Part shown: positions 1 through 11,236 of the stretch, piece after piece
Numbering within the stretch: position 1 is the stretch's first letter
Layout of the letters: every line of letters begins with the position of its first letter
Assembly (NCBI GenBank): GCA_013397845.1
Contig: VZTG01004479.1
Span: forward strand, 1,754,748-1,818,747
From: Melanocharis versteri
Taxonomy: Eukaryota > Chordata > Aves > Passeriformes > Melanocharitidae
Direction: 5' to 3'
DNA: 64,000 nucleotides
The notes under the pieces: model-generated
The model's database searches: none
What the model saw: only the letters and a program-made list of their open reading frames with translations
What the model was told of the DNA's origin: nothing
Translations under genes and position numbers: made by a program

Positions 1-2770
1 TTTTCTAGGGGTCTGACAGCTCAGGTATATCTACATTGCCAGAGAAAAAACTATTTATTACTGGCAGCCTAAAAACTCTGTGTTACATTTATTTTCCTTC
101 TGATGACTCCTGTCTAAGGCATTTTAAGGTCAATTTCTGCACCGTGCCCCTTATCAAACTGAGTTCTTTTGTTAAATTTCTCATCGGAGAAGTTCAGAAC
201 TGAAGAAAGTGTGTGTGTGTGTGTGAGTGTCTCTAGGCTTTGCCATAACCCTTAGTTTCAGAAAACTTATGAACTTCGAAACTTCTATCAAATGCTCCTT
301 CTGCATCTTTACAACTGTTTGCATCTCAAATGAATATCTGAAAAGAGTCAGTCATAAAAAAAATTATTTCTTCGTTATGAAGGCTTCTTCATTCTCTTTT
401 AAAATTGGTGGGTTTTTTTCTAAATTAAAGGGCAGAGAGAAGTTCTGTGACCATAGCTGAGAAAGGTGTGACCTTGCTGATTTTGGAAATTACTTTGCCC
501 TGTGTTTCAATGTCTGCCATATGAATCAAATGCCCTCATCATCCTGATTCTGCACTTATTATAAGCCTCCAACATGATGATTTTGTAAATAAGGTTGCTA
601 GTTACACCCTTCTTACTATACTCTCTCCAAAAGGAAGCTCTTCCTTATACCTATAAGCCTTTTTATAGTCTGTGTGCTTTGCTTGCTCCTTGAATGGATT
701 TCTGAGCATTTGATTGAGTGAAGTAGACACTGCATACCTGTTGAATAGAGTCAGAGAAAGTCTTCTGCAAATTTCCCAGCTTCCATGAAAGCTGAGATAG
801 CTAGATTTTATCTCTTTTGTTGATTTTTGTTGATTGATTTTGTTGATTTTATTTTCTTTGAGGAGGTTCCTTTTGTGACTTTGTTGTGACTATGTTCTTT
901 AGTTTAGACCCTTTGAATTCTCCAGAACTACTATCACAGCTTTTGGGAATAAATTATTTTTGTAGGACATTTTTTTAACAGGGAACTTTATTAATGGACT
1001 AGCACTTCTCCTAACTTGGCCTATATATAAGTGTCATAAATAGAGCATTCTTTAGATATATATGTTGATGTTCATTTAAGCCCCTTCATACACAGCTATT
1101 TTCTTTTCAAGCTGTTGCTTAGAGACCACTTGATTCCACAGGATGGAAATGTGTAACTGTATAGTATCTTGAATATGAACCTTCAGATTTATTGAAACAT
1201 TTGTGTCTAAGGTCAATGAACATGTCATTCAGAAAAGACCAATGAAAAATAATTAATGCAACCCCTATAACATACATTTTATTTATGTATTGACCCTGAA
1301 ATATTCCCTATTTATCATAGTACTGCATATATAATTTTCTTCACCATTCTATAGAGCACTGGAAAATTAACTGGTTTTTTACTATTTTTTAAAATTATTC
1401 TAATGCCCAATTTATTAGGTTTTTAAAATATCTGAGTATGTGATTAAGGATTTATCTCAAAGTAAGCAACTACTTATTTCAGTCTTGGTGTTATTAATTG
1501 ATTTTAATGGAAATTAGGTGTCAAAAGTTCTTTGAAGATCTTAGAAGTCAATGACTTGTTCCCAATTCTGCAAAGACTAGAAAGAAGTAATCTGTCTGAA
1601 TACGTGAGTTCGGTAATTAAATGTTTCTAGGGATCCAGTCTGTAGTAATTAAAGATTTGACTATAAAATTCTGGAGCATTTGGTCAAGAATTCATGCAGG
1701 ATGTTGGTGGTAAAATTAAGAAAAGAATTCTTGACACAGTTCATCCTTTCATCTTCCAGAATAATCAAAAAATCTCCCACTTCTGTCACAGGATATTCAT
1801 TCTTTGTACTTAAAACTACTTACAGTCCAGGTATTGGCTATTTGAACTGTGATGAACAAAACATTCAAAGAAGAATTTTTCTCTGTGTTCAGAAGAACAC
1901 TCCCATTTTTCATGGAAATTTACAGAATACTAATACAGACTAAAATTTACAAGTTTAGTTAAAAAAAATGAATGTGCATAAACTACTACATAAAGAAGAA
2001 TCAGAATCAATAGTGCTTTCAACAGTGTATATCTTTCAGTCTGATAAAATGAATACTTAGGTTTTCTCCTCTTATTTCATCCCTTGATAATTTTGAATTG
2101 GGAGTAAGCTGCACCTGATAGCTCATCAGTGATCTTTATCTTCCTCTTGCTTCACAAGATTTTTTGCCTTACTGAAATTAATTTTAATGAAAATAGTTTC
2201 AATTAATTCCTTGCATAAAATGAGATGCTTAGTTAATGAAATTTGTTCTCTATTTGTTTAAATTTAAATTGGTATTTTGTCTAGCAAGCTCTTCTCTCTC
2301 AAAAGTTCAGGTTCAGAAAATACTTATCAAGTCAATGAACTCAGTGAGCTGTTAATGAAGAATCTTTTCGTAAACTTGTGGATCTCCCCTGACTCTAGAT
2401 CACTTTTGGGAAAATTAAGCATTTGCTTCCACAGACTGTTACAGAATCCCACTGGTCTCATGTATAGCTATCAACTTCTGATTTTCTCAAGGTTCTTTTA
2501 TACATTTTCTCATGGACGCCTTATACGAAGTTTGCCCAAGACATCATTTTGTTTAAATAACATGTTCTCAACCAGTTACTCTTTGCAATAAAAATGAAAA
2601 TGACTTTTTTCAACTTCACAAGTGAGCATTGATTTGGAAAAGTTAAAAAGGAAGGAAGAAGTGGCAAATCCCTTTAAGTTAATCATTCTGGAGACACTTT
2701 TGTGAAACCAGTGCCACAGTGATGAACACTTCTTGATACTAAGTCCAGAATTTAAAATCTTTGAAAACAC
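1..2770. other. Single-copy AT-rich DNA, no gene seen
   Basis: No coding exon, RNA gene or recognisable transposon is visible. Minor simple sequence includes a (GT)8 run at 209-224 and a cluster of TTTTGTTGAT-like units at about 816-855. Open frames here are short and have low-complexity, intron-like composition. Confidence 0.6.
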
Positions 2771-2970
2771 ACATTCAGGAGATCAGAGACAGCCTTTGGA
2801 GTTTGGGACTGGTTCTGTGCTGCCCTGACTGAAGGGACCCTGGAAAGGCCCATCGAGGCACCTGTCCAGGGGAGGATGCTGGCCAAAGAGGCCATTGCTG
2901 ACACTTCTGACAGACACCTGCTCTAAGCAGAGGTCCCTTGCAGGGAGCACAGGAGACAAGCTAAACAATC
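2771..2970. other. GC-richer patch, open on both strands; possible exon or old element
   Basis: This patch is clearly richer in G and C than its AT-rich surroundings. A plus-strand frame is open from about 2777 to a TAA at 2924-2926, and it contains the residues VWDWFCAALTEGTLERP. The stretch follows an AG at 2777-2778 that could act as a splice acceptor. The minus strand is also open for 61 codons (2968 to 2783). I recognise neither protein. It could be an exon, a regulatory element or a decayed mobile element; the sequence does not decide. Confidence 0.2.
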
Positions 2971-4329
2971 TTGTGGGTTGTAAGGAAATACATGGCCACT
3001 ATAAGTGAAATGTTGAACCCACTTGGAAGCTTTAAATTAGACTCTCAAACCAACAAATGCTTACATACTGTGCACTCTTTTTTTCCCTCATTCATCTCAA
3101 TATATCTTTTGTTTTTGATGGTATTTCTGCTTCTCTTAAGTCTCCCCAAGGGAATATAACCATATAATAACATATTCCACAGTAAAATGCACTACTATCT
3201 TAAATTATGAGATCATTAAAAAACACTCTGCACTTCTGAACCTTATCTGCTCAGCAGCTTTTTGCCTTCTGAAATAACAGTGGTTTGTGGATAGTGGTAC
3301 TTTTCACTCCTAGTGATAAAGCAAGCAAGTACTTGTGCTGAAAATGTGCATGGAGACCAAAAGGTGAAAAACACCATCTGTGACCTAAACTGCATCTGTT
3401 CATTGGCCACTAAAAGAGGAGGAAGATTTTGATTTACTAGCCAGACAGTTTTCTCAATTTTCTTGTCAAGAAATATCTTTAAACTGCAATACAGTTATGA
3501 CAGCTTGGATAACAGCATTTAGCTATACTCCAGCAGCTTTTAGATTTTACATGCTATATGCCTAGACCTGTCAGAAAGACCTGTGTCAGACACAACACTT
3601 CCAAAATTTTTTGTCTTTTCCTTGCACTTGCTGAGTGCGAATTCTCCTAGTCACTTGGTTTGAATTTTAGAATTTTTACCCCACAGATGTGGACTTTTAT
3701 ATCATTTAAATATTAACAGAGACCAAACTACCAGTTCTTCATTATTATTTAAAAAAAGTTGAAAAGGAATATTCATCATGCAATAAATATATTGCCAACA
3801 TTGATGTATTGGCAGATGTTGAAAGATAGATAAGCGGTTTGTTTTCTGTAGTTGTGGAGGGTTTTTTCCTGTGGGTTTTTTTGGTGTGTGCCTTTTGGTT
3901 TTTTCTTGAAATAAGTTTAGTATTTTTAAATGACAACACCTATTAGCTGATAGGTGTTAAAGCAGCGAGTTAAGAAGTAAATAATAGTAGCTGTTTGTCG
4001 TAACGAACATTGGGTTGTCGTGTGTTTCTGCTTGCAACACCCAGATTGCAGATGGTTAATTATGTTTTTTAATCCAATAGGATAAATTTTAATAGAATAA
4101 CCAATGTTCTTCAAATGTTATGAGCTATCAAACAAACTTCTGTTTACATTCTTGTGATATTTGCTCATATGTTTGTACAGAGAAAAATACAATTAGCCCA
4201 AGGCCTGTTCCTATTTCTTGTTTAATACTGTTCTTCACGCTTTTTGGGAAGTTAGGCTTGTTGGCAGAAGGATATGGACCTCAACAGCAGTGACTTATCA
4301 CTCCCTTTCTGCTTCTTTTTCTCTACTGC
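2971..4329. other. Single-copy AT-rich DNA, nothing recognised
   Basis: No gene, RNA or clear repeat is visible. The left part of the decayed LTR described next may begin as early as about 4220, but similarity is too weak to place its edge. Confidence 0.5.
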
Positions 4330-4680
4330 TGTCTTTGAATGTCATGATAGGTGATCTTCTTTGGTCTGGGGTTTCCTTCCACCTTATTGGGTTCTCTCCC
4401 TATGTCTGTGCAGGTAGGCTGTTCTTATCTTGAGGAGTTGCAGCTTCTGCTGGCTGCTGTAGTCCCCTGAAGTCTCTCCTGTTTTTTGTTTCTGATGCAT
4501 CTGCTCTCTGGCAGAGCACAGGACACTAAAAAAGCCCTAGATTTAGGATAACCATTACCTAGCAACAATCAAAAAATCAGTGTGTTATCAATGTTCTCGT
4601 ACTAAAGACAAAACACAGCATTGTACCAGCTACTAGGAAAATTACTCAGAAAATTGACTTCATACCAGCCAAAATCATCT
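4330..4680 (-). mobile_element. Decayed endogenous-retrovirus LTR fragment, minus strand
   Basis: The right part, about 4530-4672, has the spaced words of a common avian ERVK-like LTR as seen in reverse: GTGTTATCAA, ACCAGCTACTA, AAAATT and a terminal CCAGCCAAAATCA. These correspond to the U3 start of that LTR class on the minus strand. The part further left (TGTCATGATAGG, TTTGGTCTGGGGT) also resembles it, but more weakly. No target-site duplication or intact ends can be seen, so it is old. The family assignment rests on memory of avian LTR sequences, not on a search. Confidence 0.5.
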
Positions 4681-5691
4681 CTAGATGTAGGTTCAGAGCT
4701 ATGGGCCCAAGGCTTCATCTAAGCCAGCTACTCATGGAGAGCCAGTAAAGTTGGGCAAACAACATCCTAACAATACAATATTATACCTATATGTGATTGA
4801 TTCCTCTGGAAACATAGTGGTTTATGTTAAACACCTAATATCTCTCAACATCTATTAAAGCTTCCCCCAGGGGGTCCCAGTCGCTACTTCTTTTAGGCTC
4901 TCCTCAGACCTTTCTTCAGACTCTTTCTCACTTTATAATATTGCTGTAGACTTTCCCCTATTTAAGTTCCAGCCAGCTTTCTGAAAAAGAAACGATCTTA
5001 AGCTGTTTTGCCAAGATCTGATTGAACCACTTATCTTCCTTAGATGGACAGATATGTGAAGCCAAGTGAATGCAAGAAACACTCTTCTTGTCTAAAAAAT
5101 CAGCTAGAAAGTAAACTGTTAGAGACACCTCATATCATCATGCCTACAAACGGTAATATTTTTCCAGCTTAACTGGGATTTTCCAGTAGTTTGTAATAAT
5201 CAGTTTTTAGACTTGAAATTTCAGCTGGTTGCACCTATAGTATTTACTGGAAAGGTGGTTAAGGCTTCCTGCAAGCTCAATTGTAACTCTTAAAAAAAAA
5301 AACAAAACAAAAAACCACCAACAAAACACTGAATAATTTAAATTTTTTTCCTTTTTTCTTCTCCCGTTCTTCAACAAGAAGGAAATTATTTCATTTGTTA
5401 CTCAACTTTATTATCTTATCAGATGACACAGTTATATTCATGAATGAAAGGGCATTCTAAACCCTTGGGACAGTCCATAGCGGATCAGAAAAAACAGCTT
5501 TACCTGGATCCTTAGGTGCTGCCTTAATAAAATGATAGCCAGGGATCAAATCCCAATTATGGAAATATTTGTGTCTGACATCTACTGTGTAAAAGTGGGG
5601 AGATTTTCTGAACTCTACAAATTAAAGCTTTCACAGCCACAACTCACCACTGGCCATTTTTTACAAACGTAGTTGAAGATGCCCAAGGTGA
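4681..5691. other. Single-copy AT-rich DNA
   Basis: No gene is recognised. An A-rich simple tract with ACC interruptions lies at 5292-5328. Confidence 0.5.
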
Positions 5692-5952
5692 TTACTTAAT
5701 CAGCTCCTTCTCTGGCACGTTAAAACTCACCATGACTAGCACAGCTACCTGAGTCATTGGGGGAAATCTGATGTAGGACTGTCTCACAGAAATACTGCCT
5801 GGTTTCAGCACAATCCAGCATCTCACTTGATCACATCTGTCAAAATACTCCTCATCTTTGGAGAGCATGTTAGCACAGTATAAGACCACATATTTCTTTT
5901 TCTCTTTGCCTTTAGGGCTGTTCCTGTAAAGTCGAGTGAGTGTGCGACTCAC
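5692..5952 (-). other. Open frame of unknown meaning; possible exon or retrocopy relic
   Basis: A minus-strand frame is open for about 86 codons with a mixed, protein-like composition rather than the Leu/Phe/Lys-rich composition of most chance frames here. It contains the segments SKDEEYFDRCDQVRCW and VRQSYIRFPPMTQ. There is no good ATG start. Near its 3' end, codons ATG GTG AGT give a good splice-donor sequence, but no strong acceptor precedes it in frame. I do not recognise the protein. Chance remains the leading explanation. Confidence 0.15.
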
Positions 5953-7525
5953 AGTTTCTAACCTCTGTTCTCCTCAGAGGCTCTGAGACAACATGGAGGC
6001 AGTTTCCAGCATAGCTAATCAAACTTTTCCACCAAATTCTTTTCCTAGTAAGTGCCTTTAATTGATCTTACCTACTTAGGCTTTGGTCCTCACTGAAACA
6101 GGATTCTGATAAACATAAATTGCTCCTGGGATATTTATGCTGTCATACATCCCTTTACTCTTAGAAGTGCAATTGCATGATGACCTATGACATCAGAGCG
6201 TTTGAATCTGCCACAGGAAATAACACATGCAGAGATCATAGTGTCCTAGAATTTCCGTGAAGATATATATTCAGCAGAAAATCCTAGTAGAATAAGCCTC
6301 TTTTTGTGCAATACTAGTATTTTAGTGATGCCCCCAAATTAGTGCATTCCTAGAGGTAATGGTTACTGTAAAAAAGCTTAATTTCACATGCAGGAGGACT
6401 ACACACCGTGACAGTTGAATTTTTAATATTTTCAAAGTAGTGCGTTTCACATCCTGCACTAAAAATTCTCACTCTCTTTTTCAGTACTTTGGTATTATGA
6501 AAGACTACTTTCAAGTCTCCAGTGGCTTTTAAGCTGTCAGTGTCAGCTTACAACAAACCTTTCGGTAGCTTTTCACATCCGTCATTCATGCCATCACCAG
6601 TGGTGTCCACATGGTACTACTATTCACTCCTGATTTGTCTTTGATGTTTTGCTTGGGTTACTCTTCCAGCAGTCCTTCCTCAGCTTTGTTTACAGCTGTC
6701 ATCTGGTATTGGGCATGGCAGGAGGGACCCCATCTCACTTACGTAACAGTGACACCTTATTTGCACCACGGACAACCGGAGTTTTATTTATTCATTTAAG
6801 CTACTTTACTAAGCTCAGCTTTTTGAAGTATTTTATTTGGAGGAAAGTAGTAACCTTGGGGTTGTAAACTAAATTTAAGGCTAATACCTTTAAAGTAACT
6901 CTGATTTCATCTTTCTCATCAGTAGCTAAGATTATTTTGTCCTATCGGCTTATACAGTATGTTATCCTGCTTTCTCACCTGGTAATAAGATTTCCCCATT
7001 AAGCCACTTCCAGAAGAACGTATGTTGCAGAATTCACTCACAACCTGTCACTAGTCAGAGGTCTGATCTTGCATGATGTGGGTTCATAATTTACAAACAA
7101 TATCCCTGGTAAACAAAAATGTATAAATTGCCATTCCTGCTACTAACCCATGCAGCAATCTGCATAGGACGGTAGGTCCAGTCTCACTTGCATTTCTCCA
7201 TATAAAGTGGAAAGTATTTTTGCCCTCTGGAAACTTCTGTGTGATGGTGGTGAAAGATAGTTGGGTCTTGGCACATGTCCCCCCTCCTTTGCAACTCTTT
7301 TTGGTGGGCAATGTGATTTGTCCAGGTGGAAATTGCAGGAGGAGCCATCTGGATGCTCACATAATTGGTGCATTCCAGAGATGGGGGAGCTGAGATGCTT
7401 GACTTTGTTACCCATCAGCCTTCAGCTGGGCATAAAGGGCTGCTGGACACTGGGCCAACTGGGCCAACTGGTCTCTCAAGGTTTCAGGCAGCTTCTGAGT
7501 GTCTCACCCATCCCTCTCCCCACAG
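5953..7525. other. Single-copy DNA, nothing recognised
   Basis: No gene, RNA or transposon is recognised. The pyrimidine tract just before 7526 is treated with the cassette exon candidate. Confidence 0.5.
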
Positions 7526-7576
7526 GGACTCCTGGAGGGTATGTCCAGCCTGAAGATGAGGAATACTCACTTTTAG
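7526..7576 (+). other. Candidate 51-bp cassette exon
   Basis: A pyrimidine-rich stretch ending CCCTCTCCCCACAG (to 7525) is followed by 51 bases and then GTGAGT at 7577, with TTTTAG before it. Both splice signals are close to consensus. Only one of the three frames is open through it. That frame reads TPGGYVQPEDEEYSLL, entering with two bases of a split codon and leaving with one base of the next. The exon is therefore phase-symmetric (1-1) and could be included or skipped without changing frame. The peptide is acidic with tyrosines. I cannot assign it to a known gene, and no neighbouring exon was identified, so it may be a chance match. Confidence 0.25.
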
Positions 7577-10196
7577 GTGAGTAAAAGCACTGAGGTCTGG
7601 TCACATACAGAGATAAAATCCTAAAGTAGCTACATAGGTGCTTTCCTGCTTTGTAATTGTGCATCCTGCAAGGCCAAAGACTGTAAACCTATGCGTTTCC
7701 AGCTGAACCTGCTTATAACCCTTTAGACATGCTTATATCATATACTGCACTGGCAATATTTAGATTCTGTATTAGAGATAAATCTAAACATAATCATCCC
7801 CATAATCAGTGTCACATTTCTCGCGCCTGAGAGTCTTTTCTCTCAACTACTCTGCTACACTTTATCACTGTATTTATAATTGTCAAATAATGGAGTCCAA
7901 CACAAATTGGCAACCTGGCCTTCCTTTCCCTCCTGTAAGATACACAGGTGCTCATATATCCTTTCCAGAGACAAATATGGCATCAAACTGATAATATAAT
8001 TTAAAGATATATGCACACATTATCAATATTGTCTAGCATTTACAGTGTAGTTAGAACTGATGTCACGGATTCTTACAGTATGTTTTGAGGCACTGACTGT
8101 TCTGGACAAGTTTTACATGTAAACATAGGAAACGAAACCACTAGAAGGCAGGAAAAGTTCAGTATTGAGTAAATGTTTTTTAAAAGCAAATCTTATACTT
8201 TGGTGATAAGACTATTATTTTTGGAGCTGTCCAATTTGATTCTGTAATAGCAAAAACTCTTAAATACTTAGTGTTTACATGTGTGTCTCTTTGTCTATTC
8301 TACTCTACAATACCTGGTGTTCAAAGATTTCTGCAACAATCAAAATGACATGTATGGTGTGCCATAAGTGTCAGGCCCATGGAAAGCCTTAAATAATTTT
8401 CTGACTATGAGTTTCTGAAATGCTGCAGTTTTTAATCTCAGTAATTGGCATATCTTCCTCTTGGAGATTTTACTCATTTTTCTAATAGTGCATGAAAACA
8501 ATTCATCAATCATGGAAATCTAATGTTATTTACATATCTTCAAAAATATTTTTTATTTCTTTTTCAAAAATAAAATACAAAATTAATTATACAAAAAATC
8601 CCACTATTTTTATTGCGACTTGACTGCTAATCAGAGCCTTTCACAACTCTCTTAAAAAAAATACTGCAGTAGATTTCAAGACCTACAGAGAAATCTATTA
8701 TCAACATCATATAGTTTGAAGTTCTTAAAAAAATAAAATTAATGAGGCATATTATTCAGATGAAAATACATATTGAATAATAATCAAACTGGTGATCTTT
8801 CTAGTAGTGTCAAGGTTAAAGCTACGCCACAGCATAGTGCAAATTCCTCCAAGGTCTGATCCGGTGGATACTCTTGTTACCTATATTAAATTGTACACAG
8901 TAGACCAGTAAAAACAATCTGATTGATCTATCTCATTATAGTTTTGACAGCTTCTGAAGCACTAGCTGTAAAATAAGATAACTGGAAAATCAAAGTTTTA
9001 GTGACCTCTGAGTACTCTTCATTAAGTAGGTTGATCCAAATCAGGTTATTTTAAATTTAGATAGTACATTCACAACACATTTTATGTAACAAACGCCATC
9101 TATTTGTGAATAGCCTCCCTTTCCTGTTGAACAATGGCGCCTATAAAGGAAAAGTCTCCAATATAAGTAGTGATTTAAAATCTTCAGAGAGGCTACCCAC
9201 CTGCAAACCCTAAGTTTGAAAATATCCCAAGTTTTCCACAACTACAAGTTTCCTCGTGTCTCTTATTTTGATGATTTCTCAGTTATTGGTTTGTATAGTG
9301 AAAATCTGCACCTGCAGAATTCAAAAGACTGCCTCATACAGTCAACTCATCTAAAAGGATTACTCTGGGAAGAAGGCAACAATTTTGTTTTTTTTCTGTT
9401 TAGAGGAAAATGAATCTACATATTTGCTTTACCTCAGACATCTTTTGTATATTTAGAATTAGTGCTCATGAACCACAACCATAAACTTGTACCGAGGTAA
9501 TTAATAGCAAATTTAGCTATTTAAATTCCTTGAGTATTTATTTTCAAATTATCTGACAACCTCTATGAATGCTTTGATTGCAAGTACTTGAAATCAGCCC
9601 AGATATTTACTCTTAAGTTTCTACTTTGCAACCAGATGGTAAAAGATATTACTTTAGAAAGTTTTAACATTGTTGTTCAAGGCTAAACTGTGACCTTATT
9701 TATTCTATTTCTGAATGTAACTTAAAATATTTTGACTAGAGGAGCAATTCACAAAGCTACTGGGTGCTCTTGATAAGTCTGGCTTGATTTGTAATGGAGA
9801 TTTTATGTTTTCTTCTTTCTGAGTTACAGACATAAGTTTTCTTGAGAAGTATTAAAAATGATTCAGAGTGTCTTAAGTGAAAATGTATCTCACTAGTGTT
9901 AATTTGAACTAACAAAACATATTGGTTAGTCAAAACTCAAGTGTATTGATTAATTCAGGTTAATCCTGTGGTGCTAGATTTTTACAGTGGTATCTCTCTG
10001 CTGAAATGGAGTCCATCAAGCAACTATCTGGAAGAAGAGGGTGATAATTTCTGTAGAATGGTGTCAGAGGATGTTGTTGAATTATCTTTAAGAGGTAATT
10101 TAGTGTAGAGTTTACTGGCCTTACTGAAGAACTTTCTGAATTTATTTTCTTCTGAAAACTTCATAAACAAAAGTAAATGCTCACATGTTGAGACTT
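7577..10196. other. Single-copy AT-rich DNA, nothing recognised
   Basis: No coding exon, RNA gene or repeat is recognised in this stretch. Confidence 0.5.
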
Positions 10197-11236
10197 GTCC
10201 TAGTTTCAAAACCAAGAAGACTGGAGCCTAAACAATCTCTCTGCGATGTCTCACATCTGGATCCTGACAAGAAGCAAGCCCCTGACATAAGAAGGTTTTG
10301 GTGGCACATGGTTCGCCTGTATTAACAAATCTTTGAGTGTCATCACCCATCGCTCTTTATTGCCCTGATTTGATCTGTAGATCTGGCACAGCCAACCCAA
10401 AAGCTTCCCCTGTCAAAACTGGTAGCCCTACACCTGTTTTTCAGCTGAATATTTGTAGGAGAAGAGAGCACCACCATCCTCTCCCACAAGTCATGAGCCA
10501 GTCCAGGTTCCACTACCACAAGGTTCCACCATTGCAAGGTTCCGCCAGGTTCCACCATGGCACTATGCCTGCTTCAGCAGATGTGCTTGTTCCTCTTTCC
10601 ACGCCTTACATCATCTGGGCTCTGCACTTTGAGATTGCCATAAAGAACTTGTTATCTCCTGTTTATCCCACCCACTGATGTAGTCTGGATTCCCTGAAAC
10701 TCGTGCTGCTGTTGCTTTCCACCACAGTACGGGGTACAGGAGAGCTCTGAGGCCTCAGGCTGAACGGCCAAATCCTGACATGGGTGTTGGTTGAAGTCTT
10801 CAACCTTTGAGTCACTCCAGACAGGGCTAGAGACTTGTGGTGCCACCTTTGTATTCCCAGCTTTATCAGTAAAATGCAGCCCTGAGCAAAGCCTCTGGGG
10901 CACCAGGTGCATCTACTCTGTCGAGTGAGAACTGCCTGAAAAGCTGCTGGTAGCGCTCTGATTGCCAGCACTTCTCTGGTGTTAGCTGAATAAGAAGCTG
11001 AATGCAACCTTGCTGCTCCCATATATTAATGAAAGCTTGTGGCTCCAGCTGCGCTTCACGCCTTGTGCATGCCTGAGACCCACTCCTCCCTTTGCTTTGT
11101 GCTCCAAACAGAACGCCATACCTGGGCCTGAGACGCTCAGTTGCTAATAGCCAGATTTTAGCATGTGCTACTTTGCTTAAATAAAACTGTTTTGAATAGG
11201 TAGCTTTTCTTTTTATTGACTTGTCTTTGAGTAACA
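10197..11236 (+). repeat. Unidentified GC-richer block of about 1 kb, possibly an LTR
   Basis: Base composition changes sharply to a more GC-rich sequence. The left edge starts TGTCCTAGTTTC, much like the first bases of the solo LTR at 25365. Near the right end, an AATAAA signal lies at 11180-11185, and a CA that could end an LTR is at about 11235-11236. A matching pair of target duplications was not found, so these edges are provisional. The block contains the short repeats at 10503-10560. Several overlapping frames of 70-136 codons are open in it but match nothing I know. Alternatives are a different retroelement, a decayed gene or a noncoding RNA. Confidence 0.3.
10503..10560 (+). repeat. 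Short direct repeats with core AGGTTCC
   Basis: Four imperfect units of about 10-17 bases share AGGTTCCACCA or a close variant (CAGGTTCCACTACCA, AAGGTTCCACCATTG, AAGGTTCCGCC, AGGTTCCACCATGG). It is a small cluster inside the GC-richer block. Confidence 0.6.
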
